From: UBA969 sp041694635
GTDB lineage: Bacteria > Planctomycetota > Planctomycetia > Gemmatales > Gemmataceae
NCBI GenBank assembly: GCA_041694635.1
Contig: JBDNHI010000202.1
Coordinates: 219,095 to 283,094 of the forward strand
DNA length: 64,000 nt
Reading direction: 5' to 3'
Each line of letters starts with the position of its first letter. Position 1 is the first letter of the stretch. Of the stretch, positions 1 to 8,917 are shown in pieces. The position numbers were made by a program, and so were the translations under genes. A model generated the notes under the pieces. That model made no database searches. It saw nothing but the letters and a program-made list of their open reading frames with translations, and was not told the DNA's origin.

Positions 1-135
1 TCAGGCACGGGGTTAGGGCTTGCAGTTGCTAGGAAAGTGGTTGAAGAGCATAAAGGGGTTATTTGGGTTGAAAGTGAATTAGGGTCGGGGACTACTTTCT
101 TTATTAAGATTCCGTTTGAACCTGATTTGATTTAA
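1..135 (+). CDS. Sensor histidine kinase, C-terminal end (partial)
   Basis: The open frame entering from the left edge translates to 44 residues. It contains SGTGLGLAVARKVVEEHKG followed by a VESELGSGTTFFIKIP segment and stops at 133-135. This is the G2 box and last strands of a GHKL ATPase domain, the ATP-binding end of a histidine protein kinase. Such enzymes autophosphorylate on His and pass the phosphate to a response regulator. The sensor, HisKA and N box lie outside the window, so the stimulus and partner cannot be named. No receiver domain follows the ATPase domain. sucA starts 166 bases downstream and is probably a separate transcription unit. Confidence 0.85.
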   Translation, partial: SGTGLGLAVARKVVEEHKGVIWVESELGSGTTFFIKIPFEPDLI

Positions 136-301
136 AGAAAAGTGATTTTAATTTTGAAAAATATGGCTAAACCTAAGTTGACTCAATTAGTGGAAATTAA
201 TTGTGAAATTGTGCTGAAATGAGTGTTTGTGGGTATGTTTTTTTGTTATCTGAGTTAGAATAGTAATAATAAAATTTGTTGCTTGGTTTGAGGATAATAC
301 T

Positions 302-3115
302 ATGCCTTCAGGAAGTCTAGGATTTAGACCAAATTTAGAAGCTATTGAATCAATGTACCTCGCGTGGAGAAGTGATCCTTCGAGCGTGGAATCCTCTTGG
401 AGTATATTTTTTGAAGGGTTTGAAATTGGATTACAGCAATCCAAAGGTGGTCAACTTTCAATAGAGTCGACAGATTCGATTGCTGGACTCGCTGAGAAGT
501 TGATAGGCATTTTTCGCGATTATGGGCATTTGCAGGCCAACCTTGACCCATTGCAGTTGGATGCCGTTGGGCAGGAAATCTTAAACAAACCATTGCAAGA
601 ACTTGTGGATAAACACCTTGGAGCAAAGTTTTCAATCGCTAGTTTCGCCCCGTTTTCTGAGGGCACCATTCAAGACCTCATTAAAGTCCTCCAAAATATT
701 TATTGCCGTAATATTGGCGTTGAAATTACCCACCTCCACGATGGTGGTGAACGCGACTGGTTAATTTCTCGTATCGAAGAGAATGCAGGAAAAATTGATT
801 TTTCCCAGGCTGAAAAAAAAACTATTCTTCAGCATATTACCCAAGCCGATCTCTTTGAGAAATTCTTGCACCAAAAGTTCGTTGGACAAAAAAGATTCTC
901 CCTTGAGGGTTGCGATTCCTTGATTCCTATGCTTGAGGCGGTTGTTGAAAATTATCCCGACCTTGGTGGCGAACAAGTCGTGTTAGGTATGGCTCACCGT
1001 GGTAGGCTTAATGTTCTTACAAATGTAATGATGAAGCCTTATGGCGATGTCTTTGCCGAATTTGAAGAGAACTTTTTAAGCACAACTATTATTGGTGATG
1101 GTGATGTTAAGTATCACCTTGGGTTTTCCGTAGACCGGTTTAACTCGAAAGGGAAAAAATTACACCTTTCTTTAACTCCCAATCCTAGCCATCTAGAATT
1201 TGTAAATCCAGTCGTTGAAGGCCGTGTAAGAGCAAAGCAAGACCTTGCAAATGACACTAATAGGCGCTCGGTGCTCCCTCTTTTAATTCACGGTGATGCT
1301 GCATTTGCTGGCCAAGGTATCGTTCCTGAATCATTAAATTTAGCTGGGCTTGAAGGTTACACAACAGGCGGTACTTTTCATGTTATCGTAAATAATCAAA
1401 TTGGATTTACTACTAAGCCAGTTGATTCTCGTTCAACCTCGTATTGTACCGATGTTGCAAAAATTATTTTAGCCCCTGTTTTTCATGTTAATGGTGATGA
1501 CCCAGAGGCTGTCGTTTGGCTAACTAAGCTTGCTTTAGAATACCGTCAGAGATTTGGTAAGGATGTTGTTATTGATATCGTTTGTTATCGAAAACACGGC
1601 CATAACGAGGGCGATGAGCCTTCCTTCACTCAGCCAGTAATGTATCAGAAAATTAAAGCAAGGTCTTCTCCCGCTGTTAAATATGGGAAAAAATTAGTAG
1701 ATGAAAGGGTGTGTACTGAGCAAGAAGTTGAGTCTTTAGCTTCGGAATTTGAAGCAAGATTACAGCGCTCTTTAGACGAAATGCGAAATAATCCTGTAAA
1801 TTATCAGCGTATGTCGGCTTTTCAGGGGGCTTGGAAAACTTTAAAGATGCAATACTCCCACAAGTTGGTGGAAACAGGTGTTTTGGATAAAGATTTCGCA
1901 CTTATTGCTAAAGCCTTAGTCAATGTTCCTGATTCATTTAATTTGAATCCGAAGGTTGCCACTTTGCTTCGAACAAGAAGTCAAAATTTTGCTGATAAAA
2001 AACCAGTTGATTGGCCTACTGCGGAACTAATGGCTTTTGGCACCCTTCTACTTGAAGGCAATAAAGTTAGGCTCAGTGGGCAAGATTCTAGAAGAGGAAC
2101 CTTCAGTCAAAGGCATTCAGTTTTTTATGATGCAGTAAGTGGCCAAGATTATTCACCGTTAAACCATATTTCTGAAAAACAAGCCGAGTATTCTGTTTTT
2201 GATAGTATGCTTTCTGAAGCCGCTGTGCTTGGTTTTGATTATGGATTTTCTCTTGATAGCCCCAATGTTTTAGTTCTGTGGGAAGCTCAATTTGGTGACT
2301 TCTGGAATGGTGCTCAAGTGATAGTTGACCAATTTATCGCTTCTAGTGAATCTAAATGGAAGCGAGAAAGTGGTTTGGTTTTATTGCTTCCTCACGGATA
2401 TGAAGGGCAAGGCCCTGAGCATTCTAGTGCAAGGCTAGAACGATGGTTGCAACTTTGTGCCCAAAATAATTTGCAAGTATGTAATGCGACGACCCCATCC
2501 CAATATTTTCATTTGTTAAGAAGGCAAATGAAAAGAGATTTTCGAAAGCCTCTTATTGTCCTGACCCCAAAAAGTCTTTTACGAAATAAAGTTGCGGTAT
2601 CTCCCGTTGAAGAATTTTATGCGGGTTCCTTCCTCGAAGTCTTAGATGATGCGATTGTTGAACCTAATCGAGTCAAACGAGTTGTTTTATGTTCTGGTAA
2701 GGTCTACTACGACATCTTTGAGCAACGAGTAAAGCAGGAAAGTTACGATACCGCAATTATTCGCTTAGAGCAACTTTATCCATTTCCTGAAGAACAACTA
2801 AAAAAAGTAATAGATAAATATGCCAAAGCCTCAGAGTTTGTTTGGGTCCAGGAAGAATCCTACAATATGGGGGCTTGGGCGTTTGTTGAACCAAGGTTAA
2901 GATCGCTCGGACATTTGTTTGAATATGTAGGCCGTGATGAAAGTGCTAGCCCAGCAGTGGGCTCTAAGAAAATTCATGATAGTGAACAAAGCCAATTGGT
3001 TGAAGGGGCATTTAAAACCGAACTGCCTTTCTTTGCTAAAGCTTTGCCTGTATTTGGTACCAAGCAGTCCCAAGCACCGGTCGTGAATCTTAATGTAAAA
3101 GCTGATTCTCGCTGA
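302..3115 (+). CDS. sucA: 2-oxoglutarate dehydrogenase E1 component
   Basis: Thiamine-diphosphate-dependent decarboxylase of the TCA cycle. It converts 2-oxoglutarate to a succinyl group passed to the lipoyl arm of SucB. The 937 residues match the usual length for the family. The N-terminal segment (about residues 8-40, with YLAWRSDPSSV) matches the SucA-type region that contacts E2. GMAHRGRLNVL lies near residue 229, HGDAAFAGQG near 330 and NNQIGFTT near 364, all hallmark cofactor and active-site segments of homodimeric SucA. The ATG at 302 follows a GAGGA-type ribosome site. sucB begins 49 bases downstream and lpdA follows, so the three form one functional cluster. The identification is secure. 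Confidence 0.97.
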   Translation: MPSGSLGFRPNLEAIESMYLAWRSDPSSVESSWSIFFEGFEIGLQQSKGGQLSIESTDSIAGLAEKLIGIFRDYGHLQANLDPLQLDAVGQEILNKPLQELVDKHLGAKFSIASFAPFSEGTIQDLIKVLQNIYCRNIGVEITHLHDGGERDWLISRIEENAGKIDFSQAEKKTILQHITQADLFEKFLHQKFVGQKRFSLEGCDSLIPMLEAVVENYPDLGGEQVVLGMAHRGRLNVLTNVMMKPYGDVFAEFEENFLSTTIIGDGDVKYHLGFSVDRFNSKGKKLHLSLTPNPSHLEFVNPVVEGRVRAKQDLANDTNRRSVLPLLIHGDAAFAGQGIVPESLNLAGLEGYTTGGTFHVIVNNQIGFTTKPVDSRSTSYCTDVAKIILAPVFHVNGDDPEAVVWLTKLALEYRQRFGKDVVIDIVCYRKHGHNEGDEPSFTQPVMYQKIKARSSPAVKYGKKLVDERVCTEQEVESLASEFEARLQRSLDEMRNNPVNYQRMSAFQGAWKTLKMQYSHKLVETGVLDKDFALIAKALVNVPDSFNLNPKVATLLRTRSQNFADKKPVDWPTAELMAFGTLLLEGNKVRLSGQDSRRGTFSQRHSVFYDAVSGQDYSPLNHISEKQAEYSVFDSMLSEAAVLGFDYGFSLDSPNVLVLWEAQFGDFWNGAQVIVDQFIASSESKWKRESGLVLLLPHGYEGQGPEHSSARLERWLQLCAQNNLQVCNATTPSQYFHLLRRQMKRDFRKPLIVLTPKSLLRNKVAVSPVEEFYAGSFLEVLDDAIVEPNRVKRVVLCSGKVYYDIFEQRVKQESYDTAIIRLEQLYPFPEEQLKKVIDKYAKASEFVWVQEESYNMGAWAFVEPRLRSLGHLFEYVGRDESASPAVGSKKIHDSEQSQLVEGAFKTELPFFAKALPVFGTKQSQAPVVNLNVKADSR

Positions 3116-3164
3116 CTAAAATAATTGCGTTGTTCAAATTCCCTGATCCTTAAGAAGTAAAAGT

Positions 3165-4352
3165 ATGATTACTGAAATAAAAGTTCCAACCGTTGGTGAA
3201 TCTATTACCGAAGGTGTGTTATCAAAATGGTATAAGAAAAATGGTGACACCGTTAAAATAAATGAACCATTGTTCGAAGTGGAAACCGAGAAAGCCACTA
3301 CCGAAGTTGTTGCTAATGAAGCGGGATTGTTGGCTATTCTTGTGCCCGAAGGGGAAAAAGTGTTAATTGGTGCTGTAGTTGGGAAAATTAATAAATCTGC
3401 GGAGGGTTCTACAAAACCTGCTATTCCTGTATCAAATTCTTCTGTACCTAGCGTAAAAAGTGTATCTGATGCTTCTATCCCACCCGCGACGAACCCTGCT
3501 GCAAGGCATTTGGCAGAGAAAACAGGTGTTGATATCACCGCTGTTACAGGATCAGGCAAGGGTGCAAGAATTCTTAAAGAAGATGTTGTAGCGCATATAG
3601 AAAACCAAATAAAACCAACAGGAATTGTTGTTAAAGATACCAAGAAAGAAGTTGCCAGAGAATCGCGTCAGCGTATGACTCCAATTCGCCAAAGAATTGC
3701 GGAAAGGTTGCTGTACGCACAACAAAGTAGCGCTATCCTCACAACTTTTAATGAAGCAGATATGTCTGCAATAATGGCTTTCCGCTCCAAGTACAAAGAA
3801 TCTTTTCAGAAGAAATATAATGTTGGTCTTGGATTTATGAGTTTCTTTGTGAAAGCCGTTACTGAAGGGCTTAAAGCTTATCCTGCTGTGAATGCTCGAA
3901 TTGATAACCAAGATATTGTTTATCATCACTATTATGACCTTGGTGTTGCGGTTAGCACTGAAAAAGGTTTGATGGTTCCAGTTCTCAGAGATGCAGATGA
4001 AATGAGCTTTGCCGAGATTGAAAAGAAAATCGTTGAGCTTGCAACCAAGGCAAAAGAAAACAAGATTGCTGTTACCGATTTGCAGGGCGGAACTTTCACT
4101 ATTACCAACGGCGGAACTTTTGGCTCGATGCTGTCTACACCAATATTAAACCCCCCGCAAAGTGGTATTCTTGGGATGCATGCTATTCAAAAACGCGCTG
4201 TAGTTGTTGACGATCAAATTGTAATTCGCCCTATGATGTACCTTGCCCTATCCTATGACCATCGGATTATTGATGGCAAAGAAGCTGTTAGTTTTCTTGT
4301 AAGAGTTAAAGAATGTCTTGAAAACCCAGAGCGTATTTTCTTCAGCATTTAA
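3165..4352 (+). CDS. sucB: 2-oxoglutarate dehydrogenase E2, dihydrolipoyl succinyltransferase
   Basis: The E2 core of the 2-oxoglutarate dehydrogenase complex transfers the succinyl group from lipoate to CoA. Domains in order: a lipoyl domain (residues about 1-75) with the lipoylation site in VETEKATTEV (Lys about 43); a linker rich in Ser, Pro and Val; a peripheral subunit-binding domain (about 106-142, NPAARHLAEKTGVD then GKGARILKEDV); and the catalytic acyltransferase domain ending in SYDHRIIDG with the active-site His near 366. The lipoyl site reads ETEKA instead of the more common ETDKA, a conservative change. It has 395 residues and sits between its partners sucA and lpdA. Confidence 0.96.
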   Translation: MITEIKVPTVGESITEGVLSKWYKKNGDTVKINEPLFEVETEKATTEVVANEAGLLAILVPEGEKVLIGAVVGKINKSAEGSTKPAIPVSNSSVPSVKSVSDASIPPATNPAARHLAEKTGVDITAVTGSGKGARILKEDVVAHIENQIKPTGIVVKDTKKEVARESRQRMTPIRQRIAERLLYAQQSSAILTTFNEADMSAIMAFRSKYKESFQKKYNVGLGFMSFFVKAVTEGLKAYPAVNARIDNQDIVYHHYYDLGVAVSTEKGLMVPVLRDADEMSFAEIEKKIVELATKAKENKIAVTDLQGGTFTITNGGTFGSMLSTPILNPPQSGILGMHAIQKRAVVVDDQIVIRPMMYLALSYDHRIIDGKEAVSFLVRVKECLENPERIFFSI

Positions 4353-4416
4353 CTGATAATTTTTCGTCTAATTTGTTAATTTCGTTTTTATTTCTTGCTT
4401 ACATTTGAGAATTATT

Positions 4417-5823
4417 ATGGCTATTGAATCCTTTGATGTTGTTATTATTGGTGGTGGCCCAGGTGGGTATGTTGCCGCAATCAGAGCTTCCCAGCTAGGA
4501 TTAAAAGTTGCTTGTATTGAAAAAAGAGAATCCCTCGGAGGTACCTGCCTCAATGTAGGTTGTATCCCATCAAAAGCACTTCTTGAATCAAGCGAATTAT
4601 TCTTACAAGCTTCCAAACATTTTGAATCCCACGGAATTATTGTTTCCAAGCCTCAGATTGATGTTCCTGCAATGATCGCTCGTAAAGATAAGATTGTTAA
4701 AGGATTAGGGGATGGGATTTCTTCACTTTTTAAAAAAAACAAGATCACCAGAATTCTCGGATCAGGTAAGGTTCTTAGCCCCAACCGCATAGAAATTTGT
4801 GAAAAAAATGGCGCAAAGTCGGAAGTCGAAGCGAAGTCTATTATTATTGCCACCGGTAGTGAACCTGCTTCTCTCCCTTGCTTGCCTATGGATGGTGAAT
4901 TTGTTGTTAGTTCATCGGAAGCTTTAGCATTTAAGTCTGTGCCTAAAGATCTTGTTGTTGTGGGTGCGGGTTATATTGGTCTTGAAATGGGTTCGGTTTG
5001 GACTCGTTTAGGAAGCAAAGTTCAGGTTCTAGAATTCCTGCCCAAAGCCCTTCCTATTAGTGATTCTGAATGTGCCGCAATTTTACAACGAAGCTTAGAA
5101 AAACAAGGACTTATTTTTAACTTTGAAACCAAGGTTACAGGCGGTAAGCAAGAAGGTAATCAGATTGTTATTGATTGTGAAAAGGCAGGCCAGAAACTTC
5201 AATTTAAAGCAGATAAGGCCTTGGTTTGTGTGGGACGAAAACCAAATTCGATGGGAATAGGTCTTGAGTCACTTGGCATAACTATTGACCCCCGCAGCGC
5301 CCAAATTAAAGTGGATCAATACTTAAGAACTTCTGTGCCTAATATTTATGCAATAGGCGATCTGGTTTCGGGGCCAATGTTGGCTCATAAGGCAGAAGAA
5401 GATGGCGTTGCTGCTGCAGAAAATATTGTTGGTGGTAAAACAACCGTTAATCATGAAACAATTCCAAGTGTTATTTATACTTGGCCCGAACTTTCTAGCG
5501 TTGGTAAAACCGAAGAACAATTAAAACAAACCAATGTTACTTACAAGGTTGGAAAATTCCCTTTTATTGCAAATAGCCGTGCTAGAACTATGGGTGAATC
5601 TGAAGGCATGGTAAAAATTCTTGCGCATGAAAAAACCGATAGGATTCTAGGCGTTCATATTGTGGGTCCAAGAGCGTCCGATATGATTGCCGAGGCCGTT
5701 GCTTGGGTGGAATTACAAGCAAGTGCCGAAGATGTTGCAAGAACCTGCCACGCCCATCCTACTCTTTCTGAAGCGTTTAAAGAAGCAGCATTGGCGGTAG
5801 ACAAAAAAGCAATTCATATCTGA
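4417..5823 (+). CDS. lpdA: Dihydrolipoyl dehydrogenase (E3)
   Basis: FAD- and NAD-dependent flavoprotein that reoxidises the dihydrolipoyl arm of SucB. The Rossmann motif GGGPGGYVAA is near the N-terminus. The redox disulfide is in GGTCLNVGCIPSK (Cys44 and Cys49), a second GAGYIGLEMGS nucleotide-binding motif follows, and the catalytic dyad segment HAHPTLSEAF is near residue 445. I chose the ATG at 4417 over an in-frame TTG 12 bases upstream because the protein then starts directly before the first beta strand, as in the family. It completes the sucA-sucB-lpdA cluster. It could also serve pyruvate dehydrogenase, because the E3 subunit is commonly shared. Confidence 0.96.
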   Translation: MAIESFDVVIIGGGPGGYVAAIRASQLGLKVACIEKRESLGGTCLNVGCIPSKALLESSELFLQASKHFESHGIIVSKPQIDVPAMIARKDKIVKGLGDGISSLFKKNKITRILGSGKVLSPNRIEICEKNGAKSEVEAKSIIIATGSEPASLPCLPMDGEFVVSSSEALAFKSVPKDLVVVGAGYIGLEMGSVWTRLGSKVQVLEFLPKALPISDSECAAILQRSLEKQGLIFNFETKVTGGKQEGNQIVIDCEKAGQKLQFKADKALVCVGRKPNSMGIGLESLGITIDPRSAQIKVDQYLRTSVPNIYAIGDLVSGPMLAHKAEEDGVAAAENIVGGKTTVNHETIPSVIYTWPELSSVGKTEEQLKQTNVTYKVGKFPFIANSRARTMGESEGMVKILAHEKTDRILGVHIVGPRASDMIAEAVAWVELQASAEDVARTCHAHPTLSEAFKEAALAVDKKAIHI

Positions 5824-5929
5824 CCTCAAAGCTTACCAAATCGTTAAATTCGGTATATATTTTTTCGTTCCTGATAGTTGTCACAGGGAAAGTTCCCTTA
5901 TATTTTCTACTACCGTGCAAAATTAGAGT

Positions 5930-6322
5930 GTGAGAAAACTTAACTACCTATTTATGGGGTTTGTTTCCCTTTGGTGCCTTAAAGGATTCAACCTAAAAGC
6001 CCAAACAGGTCCATTATTGGACTTTTATGATAAGGAAAAGCCTCTTTCTCTTCCCAAATCCAAAATTAACACTTATCGAGATTTGGAATTAACTATTAAA
6101 GTTAGAAGGTTACTTGCAGAAGACTCAGAATTTAGTCAGCTGAATATTGGGGTAAGTGTTCGTGATGGAGTCCTTAGGCTATGGGGGCCAGTTCCTAATA
6201 TTGAAAAAACACAAAAAATACTTGCTAAGGTTGGAACGGTTAAACTTGTGTTTGATGTAAAAAGTGATCTTTATCTAGGAATTGTTGAAGATTTTCCCCT
6301 ACCTGTTTTTTTTAAAGAATAA
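5930..6322 (+). CDS. Secreted BON-domain protein
   Basis: A 130-residue protein starting with GTG. Residues 1-25 form a hydrophobic leader ending ...LKAQ, consistent with a Sec signal peptide. Residues about 48-118 resemble a BON domain: LELTIKVRRLLAED, then VSVRDGVLRLWGPVPN, then a closing hydrophobic strand VKLVFDVKSDL. BON domains occur in periplasmic proteins that bind phospholipid or stabilise the envelope; which role applies here is not visible. The gene stands alone between lpdA and the nucleotidyltransferase. A short GGGAA/TTCCC inverted repeat lies 33 bases upstream. Confidence 0.7.
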   Translation: MRKLNYLFMGFVSLWCLKGFNLKAQTGPLLDFYDKEKPLSLPKSKINTYRDLELTIKVRRLLAEDSEFSQLNIGVSVRDGVLRLWGPVPNIEKTQKILAKVGTVKLVFDVKSDLYLGIVEDFPLPVFFKE

Positions 6323-6453
6323 CAATTTGTCCCTAATTCTTTATCGAATACTTGAACTAAACCTGTAAGCCTATTTTTCAGGGTTTCCATTTATATTCGT
6401 TTTTGTTACTCATAAACTTATCTATTATCCGTAACACTGGGAAAGGGAATATT

Positions 6454-7182
6454 ATGGACTTGCGTGGCGTAATTCTTGCCGGTGGAAAAGGTACACGCCT
6501 TGGTGAATTAACCAAGGTTACTAATAAACATCTTCTACCCGTTGGCCCATACCCGATGGTTTACCACCCTCTTAAAAAGATGACTGGGTGTGGAATTAAA
6601 GATATACTTTTAGTCTCTGGAACTGATCATATGGGAGACTTTGTTGAATTACTTGGCTCAGGGAAAGATCATAATTGTAGGCTCACCTATCGAGTTCAAG
6701 ACGAAGCAGGTGGAATTGCCCAAGCTCTTGGACTAGCTGAGGGCTTTTCAAGAGATGCCCAAAGCCTAGTTATTCTTGGCGATAATATTTTTGAAGATAA
6801 TTTGATTCTTTTTGCTCAAGAAGCTGCAAAGCATATTGATTCTGCCTTTGTTGCTCTTAAAAAAGTACACGATCCACAAAGGTATGGAGTAGCAGAAATG
6901 AAGGATGGTAAAATTCTTTCCATCGAGGAAAAACCAAAAAATCCTAAAAGTGATTACGCTGTTGCTGGCATTTATGTTTATCCCGCTGATGTATTTGATA
7001 TTATTAAAACACTTCGACCTAGTCACCGTGGTGAACTTGAGATTACTGATGTTAATAATTATTATCTCAAACAAAGCCGCTTACGCTACCAGATATTTGA
7101 TGGTTACTGGACTGATGCTGGTACTTTAGATTCCTTGGCAGTTGCCAACCAGTTGGTGAAAACAAATGATCCAAACTTTTAG
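6454..7182 (+). CDS. Sugar-1-phosphate nucleotidyltransferase (RmlA-like)
   Basis: A 242-residue nucleotidyltransferase. The N-terminal pyrophosphorylase signature GGKGTRLGELTKVTNKHLLP (residues about 8-27) is complete, followed by a GDNIFEDN metal-binding segment (near residue 110) and an EEKPKNPKSDYAVAGIYVYP segment. Closest in form to glucose-1-phosphate thymidylyltransferases, which make dTDP-glucose for deoxysugar and polysaccharide synthesis. It is shorter than E. coli RmlA, so the base and sugar specificity is uncertain. The ATG at 6454 has a GGGAAAGGGA ribosome site and replaces a longer in-frame start without one. No rmlB, rmlC or rmlD lies nearby. Confidence 0.88.
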   Translation: MDLRGVILAGGKGTRLGELTKVTNKHLLPVGPYPMVYHPLKKMTGCGIKDILLVSGTDHMGDFVELLGSGKDHNCRLTYRVQDEAGGIAQALGLAEGFSRDAQSLVILGDNIFEDNLILFAQEAAKHIDSAFVALKKVHDPQRYGVAEMKDGKILSIEEKPKNPKSDYAVAGIYVYPADVFDIIKTLRPSHRGELEITDVNNYYLKQSRLRYQIFDGYWTDAGTLDSLAVANQLVKTNDPNF

Positions 7183-7213
7183 TCTTCGACTTGGAACGAA
7201 TTAGAGAAAGTCT

Positions 7214-8341
7214 ATGCTAATTTGTTTGCAGTTGTTACTAGGATTGTTTGGGCATTTTGGCTTGGTTCTAGCTTCTCATAATTGGTTTTATGCAAAGCCT
7301 TTTTCAAGATTAGTGGGCGATCTGTTTCAGATCGTTCATTTTCTTTTAGGTATTTTAGGTTGTTATGTTGTTTATTTAGGAAATACCCAGATTGTTGATG
7401 GTTTTAATGATTTAACTTTTCAAAAAATTAAATCCTTTAGTTCCTTTTATGCTATATTTTGCGTTTTTATTGGAGCAATTGTTATTCCTATTAATGAACT
7501 TCTTCGAAACCGATGGAGACTTTCACCCAAGTTATACTCAGAAAACAGTCAAAGCTTTAACTTTTCTAATGAGTTTTATACAAAAAAAACACTTGGGCAA
7601 CTTGATGACTCTTATAAACTTGAACTAATTGATAAGGTTATCACTTGTTCTTTTATGCCTAAGAATTTTAGATTAAAAATTTTACACCTGAGTGATTTAC
7701 ATTTTGGCGGTAATGATAACTACTTTTATTTCGAAAAAGTTTTTGCTAAGGTTGATCACGAAGTTTATGACTATGTTTTTTTTACTGGTGACCTTATTGA
7801 TAATGTTTCTTGTTTGCGTTGGGTTGTTCCGTTGCTTAAAAAGATTCGGTCCAAATATGGGAAGTTTGCTGTTTTGGGAAACCATGACTTGTGGAATAGT
7901 CCGGATTTGGTTCGTAAGTATTTAAGAAAAGCTGGTTTTACTTACTTGACATCGCAAGGAGTTAAATTTTTTCATCAAGAAATATCGATTGGTTTGTTTG
8001 GTAATGAGTACCCATGGTTTTCAAACCATTTGTCAGAAGTCGCTAATGAGAAGTATGACATAAAAATTCTTTTAACTCATTCTCCGGATGAGTTTTTCTG
8101 GGGTACAAATCTTAATTTTAATCTTATCTTTTGTGGGCATGTTCACGGTGGACAAATCGCCCTACCACTTTTTGGCCCATTGATAATCCCGAGTAAATTT
8201 GGAAGAAGGTTTGGCAGTGGTCTTTTTCAATCTGGTAAAACAATTATGAATGTTAGCAGGGGGATTAGTGGTTCTTTGCCTTTACGGATTAATTGCAAAC
8301 CCGAAGTAACGGTTTTGAACTTATTGCCCGAAAGAAATTAG
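7214..8341 (+). CDS. Membrane-anchored calcineurin-like metallophosphoesterase
   Basis: A 375-residue protein with at least three hydrophobic segments in residues 1-105, a basic and polar linker, then a metallophosphoesterase domain. All dinuclear-metal motifs are present in order: HLSDLHFGG (near 157), FTGDLIDN (near 190), GNHDLW (near 221) and CGHVHGGQ (near 305). This arrangement resembles the YkuE/YaeI group of membrane-associated phosphoesterases, some of which act on lipid-linked diphosphates; the actual substrate is not shown. The next gene starts one base after the stop, so the two are probably translated from one message. Confidence 0.86.
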   Translation: MLICLQLLLGLFGHFGLVLASHNWFYAKPFSRLVGDLFQIVHFLLGILGCYVVYLGNTQIVDGFNDLTFQKIKSFSSFYAIFCVFIGAIVIPINELLRNRWRLSPKLYSENSQSFNFSNEFYTKKTLGQLDDSYKLELIDKVITCSFMPKNFRLKILHLSDLHFGGNDNYFYFEKVFAKVDHEVYDYVFFTGDLIDNVSCLRWVVPLLKKIRSKYGKFAVLGNHDLWNSPDLVRKYLRKAGFTYLTSQGVKFFHQEISIGLFGNEYPWFSNHLSEVANEKYDIKILLTHSPDEFFWGTNLNFNLIFCGHVHGGQIALPLFGPLIIPSKFGRRFGSGLFQSGKTIMNVSRGISGSLPLRINCKPEVTVLNLLPERN

Positions 8342-8342
8342 A

Positions 8343-8822
8343 ATGGATGAAGCTTTAAAATTAATCGAATTTTTAAACCTTAAACCTCTTGATATTGAGG
8401 GCGGTTGGTATAGTGAAATTTACCGCTCTGATCTTGATGTTTTTTCTGGTCGTAGTAGCGGTACTAGTATTTATTATCTACTCAAAGACTTGGACTTTTC
8501 AGCCTTTCATAAACTTGATGTTGATGAGATTTTCCATTTTTATTTAGGGTCCCCAGTTGAAATGTTCTTGGTTGATGAGTTTGGGCTTTCTACGATAATA
8601 CTTGGCCCTAATTTTGAGGAAAAACACAAAAGGGTTGCAATTGTTCCCAAAGGGGTTTGGCAGGCTAGCAGATTAAAATTGGGTGGTCAATTTGCCTTGT
8701 TAGGAACTACGACTTTTCCAGCATTTGAATTTAAGGGTTTCACTTTAGGGGTTCCAGATCAAATAACATCGTTGTGTAAGAATTCAGAAATGTTGGTTCA
8801 TTCCCTTTGTAAAAAAAACTAA
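8343..8822 (+). CDS. DUF985 cupin-family protein
   Basis: A 159-residue single-domain cupin. The N-terminal LEGGWYSEIYRSD-like element (here DIEGGWYSEIYRSD), SGTSIYYLL, the DEIFHFYLGSPVEMF strand pair and the VPKGVWQASRL segment follow the DUF985 (YML079w-like) pattern. Members are beta-barrel proteins whose substrate is generally unknown. Its start overlaps the region right after the metallophosphoesterase stop, so the two look like one operon. No catalytic role is claimed. Confidence 0.8.
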   Translation: MDEALKLIEFLNLKPLDIEGGWYSEIYRSDLDVFSGRSSGTSIYYLLKDLDFSAFHKLDVDEIFHFYLGSPVEMFLVDEFGLSTIILGPNFEEKHKRVAIVPKGVWQASRLKLGGQFALLGTTTFPAFEFKGFTLGVPDQITSLCKNSEMLVHSLCKKN

Positions 8823-8917
8823 CTTATACTCTACTGTATTTATTGGTTTGAAATCGGTATTGCCAATAATCAACGAAATAGGTTGTTATAGACAATCTTT
8901 TAAAGGAATGATTTTAT

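Noticed and set aside
302..3115. Long minus-strand open frames within sucA and other genes
   Set aside because: They have no ribosome sites or family motifs and lie opposite confident genes.
5886..5897. GGGAA/TTCCC inverted repeat upstream of the BON gene
   Set aside because: Five-base arms are short enough to arise by chance, and no second copy or regulator is nearby.
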